From positions 1-5,232 of the forward strand of contig CAIJEA010000700.1 in assembly GCA_903819605.1 (NCBI GenBank): a stretch of 5,232 nt of DNA, read 5' to 3'. Positions 3,696 to 5,232 of this stretch are shown piece after piece (within the stretch, counting starts at the first letter, position 1; each line of letters opens with the position of its first letter). Origin of the DNA: an uncultured cyanobacterium (GTDB taxonomy: Bacteria; Cyanobacteriota; Cyanobacteriia; Pseudanabaenales; Pseudanabaenaceae). The notes beneath the pieces were generated by a model. That model searched no databases and was not told the origin of the DNA. It saw nothing but the letters and a program-made list of their open reading frames with translations. The translations under genes were made by a program, and so were the position numbers.

Positions 3696-5232
3696 CTACC
3701 AAGGTAATCGACCTTGATATCTAGCCCCTTGCCTTTCTCTTTCTATTTCCAAACGCTGCTTCAACAAAATATATATTTCTTGAGCAAGGGTTTCAAGGTT
3801 TTGGGAGAAGTTATTTTCGTCTGCACTCTCATTTTCTTGGCGAGGATTTATAGAGACTTTTGCTTCTGGCAAAGTTTCATCGTTTATCTTTCGTTGAATT
3901 GTATTAGCTGGGTTATCAGTAATTTGATTAGGATTTCCTCTTTGTAAGCCTGTTGGGGTTAAGTATAAGTCTTGATCTCTATCCCTATCTGTATAAGTAT
4001 TATCAGGCGATCGCTGAATGGTTGGTTGTTGATTATTAGAACTTGTAGAAGACCTTGTGGATGAACTAGCAAGGGAACTGCGATCGCTTGAGTTAGCTTT
4101 TTGTTTGTTTAGCGAACTGGTGGATGAGTTGTTAGAACTTTTAGTAGGTGGCAGATTGGCTAGTAATTCAGAGATATTTGACCAACCCATGTTACTGGAA
4201 TCACTACTAACATTACTATTGTCAGGCTTAGTCTGGACTGATGCATTTGAGATATTTGATAAACTTTCTAGGCTAAAGCGATCGGAGCTAAATTTTTGGA
4301 CAGGTTGAGATGGTGTGTTAGTGATAGACGTAGAGGCTGATAGCGATGAGAAATTACCTAAGTATTCCGTCTGTCCAAGATTTTCGATAGCTGTTGGTAG
4401 TTTTAGTTTGTCGCTAGAACTGGGATCTGTCATCATTTGAATGATCGTTTGATTTTCACTTTTTGCTAATGCCGTCTTAGAATTGGATGTATCAGGTTTT
4501 GCCTGAATTGATAAGCTGCGATCGCCTTGTGAAGCATCACTATCTACAATGGATAAATCAGTTTTCCTCTGTATATCCTGAATTTGATTGTCTTGTTTTG
4601 TCCCATTTTCATTAGTAAGTAGCTCAGATGCACTTTTAATTACTTGCGGAGGCGCATCTTGTAAAATTTGACTTGTTCCAAAAGTATCATGACTAGTCAG
4701 ATCAGATTTTTTCTGTACTTCTAGAGTTTGATCGCCTTGCAATACAGAATTATCAACAGCAATTTCAGTATTTACTAAATCAGATGTTCGTTGATCAGAT
4801 GTTCGTTGAATTGCTGGAGTGCGATCGCCTTGCAATACAGAATTATCAACAGCAATTTCAGTATTTACTAAATCAGATGTTCGTTGATCAAATGTTCGTT
4901 GAATTTCTGGAGTGCGATCGCTTTGTAATACAGAATTATCGACAAAAGTTTTAGGGCTAGGCAAATCTATCATTCTCTGAATTTCTGACGTTTGCTCTTC
5001 TTGCAATAGAGAATTATCAACAGCAATTTCAGGATTTACTAAATTAGATGTTCGTTGAATTGCTGGAGTGCGCTCTCCTTGCAATAGAGAATTATCAACA
5101 GCAATTTCAGGATTTACTAGATTAGATGTTCGTTGAATTGCTGGAGTGCGCTCTCCTTGCAATACAGAATTATCAACAGCAATTTCAGGGCTAGCAAAAT
5201 CTGTCGTTCTCTGAATTTCTCGATTTTGCTCT
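3696..5232 (-). CDS. CIS-linked repeat-rich protein of unknown function, 5' end outside window
   Basis: The frame is open to the right edge, so at least 511 residues are visible and the true start is not. A TTG at 5162 is only the leucine of a repeat unit, not a start. Visible order: a partial repeat unit, six tandem units of 26 or 31 residues (typified by LQGERTPAIQRTS... ending EIAVDNSL), degenerate units, a Ser/Asn/Thr-rich linker containing one hydrophobic island (MGWSNISELLANLPP), and a charged helical tail 'LAQEIYILLKQRLEIERER' ending in GRLPW. An [I/V]Q-x-x-x-[D/N] motif recurs about 15 times through the whole length. No cysteine, membrane segment or catalytic motif is seen, and most of it looks disordered. 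Its place just before the hub gene points to a role in the particle (linker, anchor, length or cargo factor), but this is inference. I recall similar 'LAxExYxLLxxRLxIERER' tails in uncharacterised CIS-locus proteins, without certainty. Confidence 0.9.
   Translation of the reverse strand, partial: EQNREIQRTTDFASPEIAVDNSVLQGERTPAIQRTSNLVNPEIAVDNSLLQGERTPAIQRTSNLVNPEIAVDNSLLQEEQTSEIQRMIDLPSPKTFVDNSVLQSDRTPEIQRTFDQRTSDLVNTEIAVDNSVLQGDRTPAIQRTSDQRTSDLVNTEIAVDNSVLQGDQTLEVQKKSDLTSHDTFGTSQILQDAPPQVIKSASELLTNENGTKQDNQIQDIQRKTDLSIVDSDASQGDRSLSIQAKPDTSNSKTALAKSENQTIIQMMTDPSSSDKLKLPTAIENLGQTEYLGNFSSLSASTSITNTPSQPVQKFSSDRFSLESLSNISNASVQTKPDNSNVSSDSSNMGWSNISELLANLPPTKSSNNSSTSSLNKQKANSSDRSSLASSSTRSSTSSNNQQPTIQRSPDNTYTDRDRDQDLYLTPTGLQRGNPNQITDNPANTIQRKINDETLPEAKVSINPRQENESADENNFSQNLETLAQEIYILLKQRLEIERERQGARYQGRLPW
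3699..3800 (-). other. Helical C-terminal tail of the repeat protein, ending GRLPW
   Basis: The last 34 or so codons encode an amphipathic, charged segment with the core LAQEIYILLKQRLEIERER, followed by QGARYQ and GRLPW at the stop. Unlike the low-complexity remainder it has the hydrophobic spacing of a helix (L, L, I, I, L, L, L, I). It is the best candidate for a folded or docking element. No known domain name is assigned. Confidence 0.6.
4146..4190 (-). other. Hydrophobic island MGWSNISELLANLPP in disordered linker
   Basis: A 15-residue stretch with Trp, Ile, two adjacent Leu and a Leu-Pro-Pro end, flanked on both sides by Ser/Asn-rich sequence. It contains one of only two tryptophans in the visible protein; the other is the last residue. 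It resembles a short amphipathic binding motif; its partner is unknown. Confidence 0.4.
4780..4809 (-). repeat. Nested 15-bp tandem duplication (DQRTS insertion), first 93-bp unit
   Basis: TCAGATGTTCGTTGA on the plus strand occurs twice in exact succession (4780-4794 and 4795-4809). It adds five residues (repeated 'RTSDQRTSD') and turns the 26-residue unit into a 31-residue one. Confidence 0.9.
4873..4902 (-). repeat. Nested 15-bp tandem duplication, second 93-bp unit
   Basis: The same 15-bp duplication as in the adjacent unit; the second copy has one change (14 of 15 identical). Its presence in both 93-bp units shows that the 15-bp step came first and the enlarged unit was then copied whole. 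Confidence 0.88.

Larger units (their letters stand above)
4007..4921. repeat. Five HIP1 octamers inside the repeat-protein gene
   Basis: Perfect GCGATCGC at 4007-4014, 4080-4087, 4518-4525, 4821-4828 and 4914-4921. Four of them encode the Asp-Arg of [G/S]DR[T/S] (4080, 4518, 4821, 4914); the fifth (4007) encodes the Arg-Ser-Pro of IQRSPD. They support a cyanobacterial host and coincide with the start of several repeat units. Confidence 0.85.
4665..5232 (-). repeat. Coding tandem repeat array, 78-bp and 93-bp units
   Basis: Units in coding order: partial 5163-5232 (continues past the edge), 5085-5162, 5007-5084, 4929-5006, 4836-4928, 4743-4835 and a diverged 4665-4742. The 78-bp units encode 26 residues. 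The two 93-bp units encode 31 and carry an internal 15-bp duplication. Units 5085-5162 and 5007-5084 differ at one base in 78; units 4836-4928 and 4743-4835 differ at four in 93. All lengths are multiples of three, so copy-number change keeps the frame open. The near identity points to recent duplication or gene conversion. The array may be collapsed or miscounted in a short-read assembly. Confidence 0.93.

Noticed and set aside
2877..4308. Plus-strand open frames at 2877-3065, 3714-3947 and 4057-4308
   Set aside because: Antisense to the spike gene and the repeat-protein gene. They are explained by AT-rich or repetitive coding sequence on the other strand.
5160..5162. TTG as the start codon of the repeat protein
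   Set aside because: The same frame continues upstream to the window edge and encodes another matching repeat unit (IQRTTD ... EIAVDNSV). The TTG is the first leucine of an internal unit.
4665..5232. CRISPR array
   Set aside because: The units are contiguous 78/93-bp coding repeats with no unique spacers, and all keep one open reading frame.

Overview
The window reads as part of a contractile injection system (CIS) locus of the extracellular/phage-tail-like class (Afp/PVC/MAC and cyanobacterial thylakoid-anchored CIS relatives), in what is most likely a cyanobacterium. The host call rests on six perfect copies of the octamer GCGATCGC (HIP1, the highly iterated palindrome of many cyanobacterial genomes), where about 0.1 would be expected by chance in 5.2 kb, plus many one-mismatch relatives. 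The DNA is AT-rich. I cannot name the genus from this alone.

All supported genes lie on the minus strand and are transcribed from right to left, so they are probably one operon. In transcription order: (1) a long, low-complexity, repeat-bearing protein whose start lies beyond the right edge (3696-5232); (2) a short CIS tube-type baseplate hub protein (Afp7-like, 3183-3623); (3) a VgrG/Afp8-like spike of 650 residues (1124-3076); (4) a DUF4280-type PAAR-like spike tip (661-1053); (5) a GPW/gp25 baseplate wedge protein (237-644); (6) the first 24 codons of a baseplate J/Afp11-like protein running off the left edge (1-74). Spaces between genes are 72, 106, 70, 16 and 162 bases. No stretch over 300 bases lacks a gene.

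Genes 2-6 make up the centre of a CIS baseplate: a hub protein joins the inner tube to the trimeric VgrG spike, a PAAR-like cap sharpens the spike, and gp25 and J-type proteins form the wedge that triggers sheath contraction. Neither the spike nor the PAAR-like protein carries a fused toxin domain, so cargo must come from elsewhere.

The unusual part is the first gene. At least 511 residues long, it has tandem 26- and 31-residue repeats (78 and 93 bp), some copies nearly identical in DNA, which signals recent expansion. It also has an [I/V]Q-x-x-x-[D/N] motif repeated about 15 times along its length, a Ser/Asn-rich linker, and a compact helical tail ending in GRLPW. Its position directly before the hub gene suggests it serves the injection system, but its function is not known to me.
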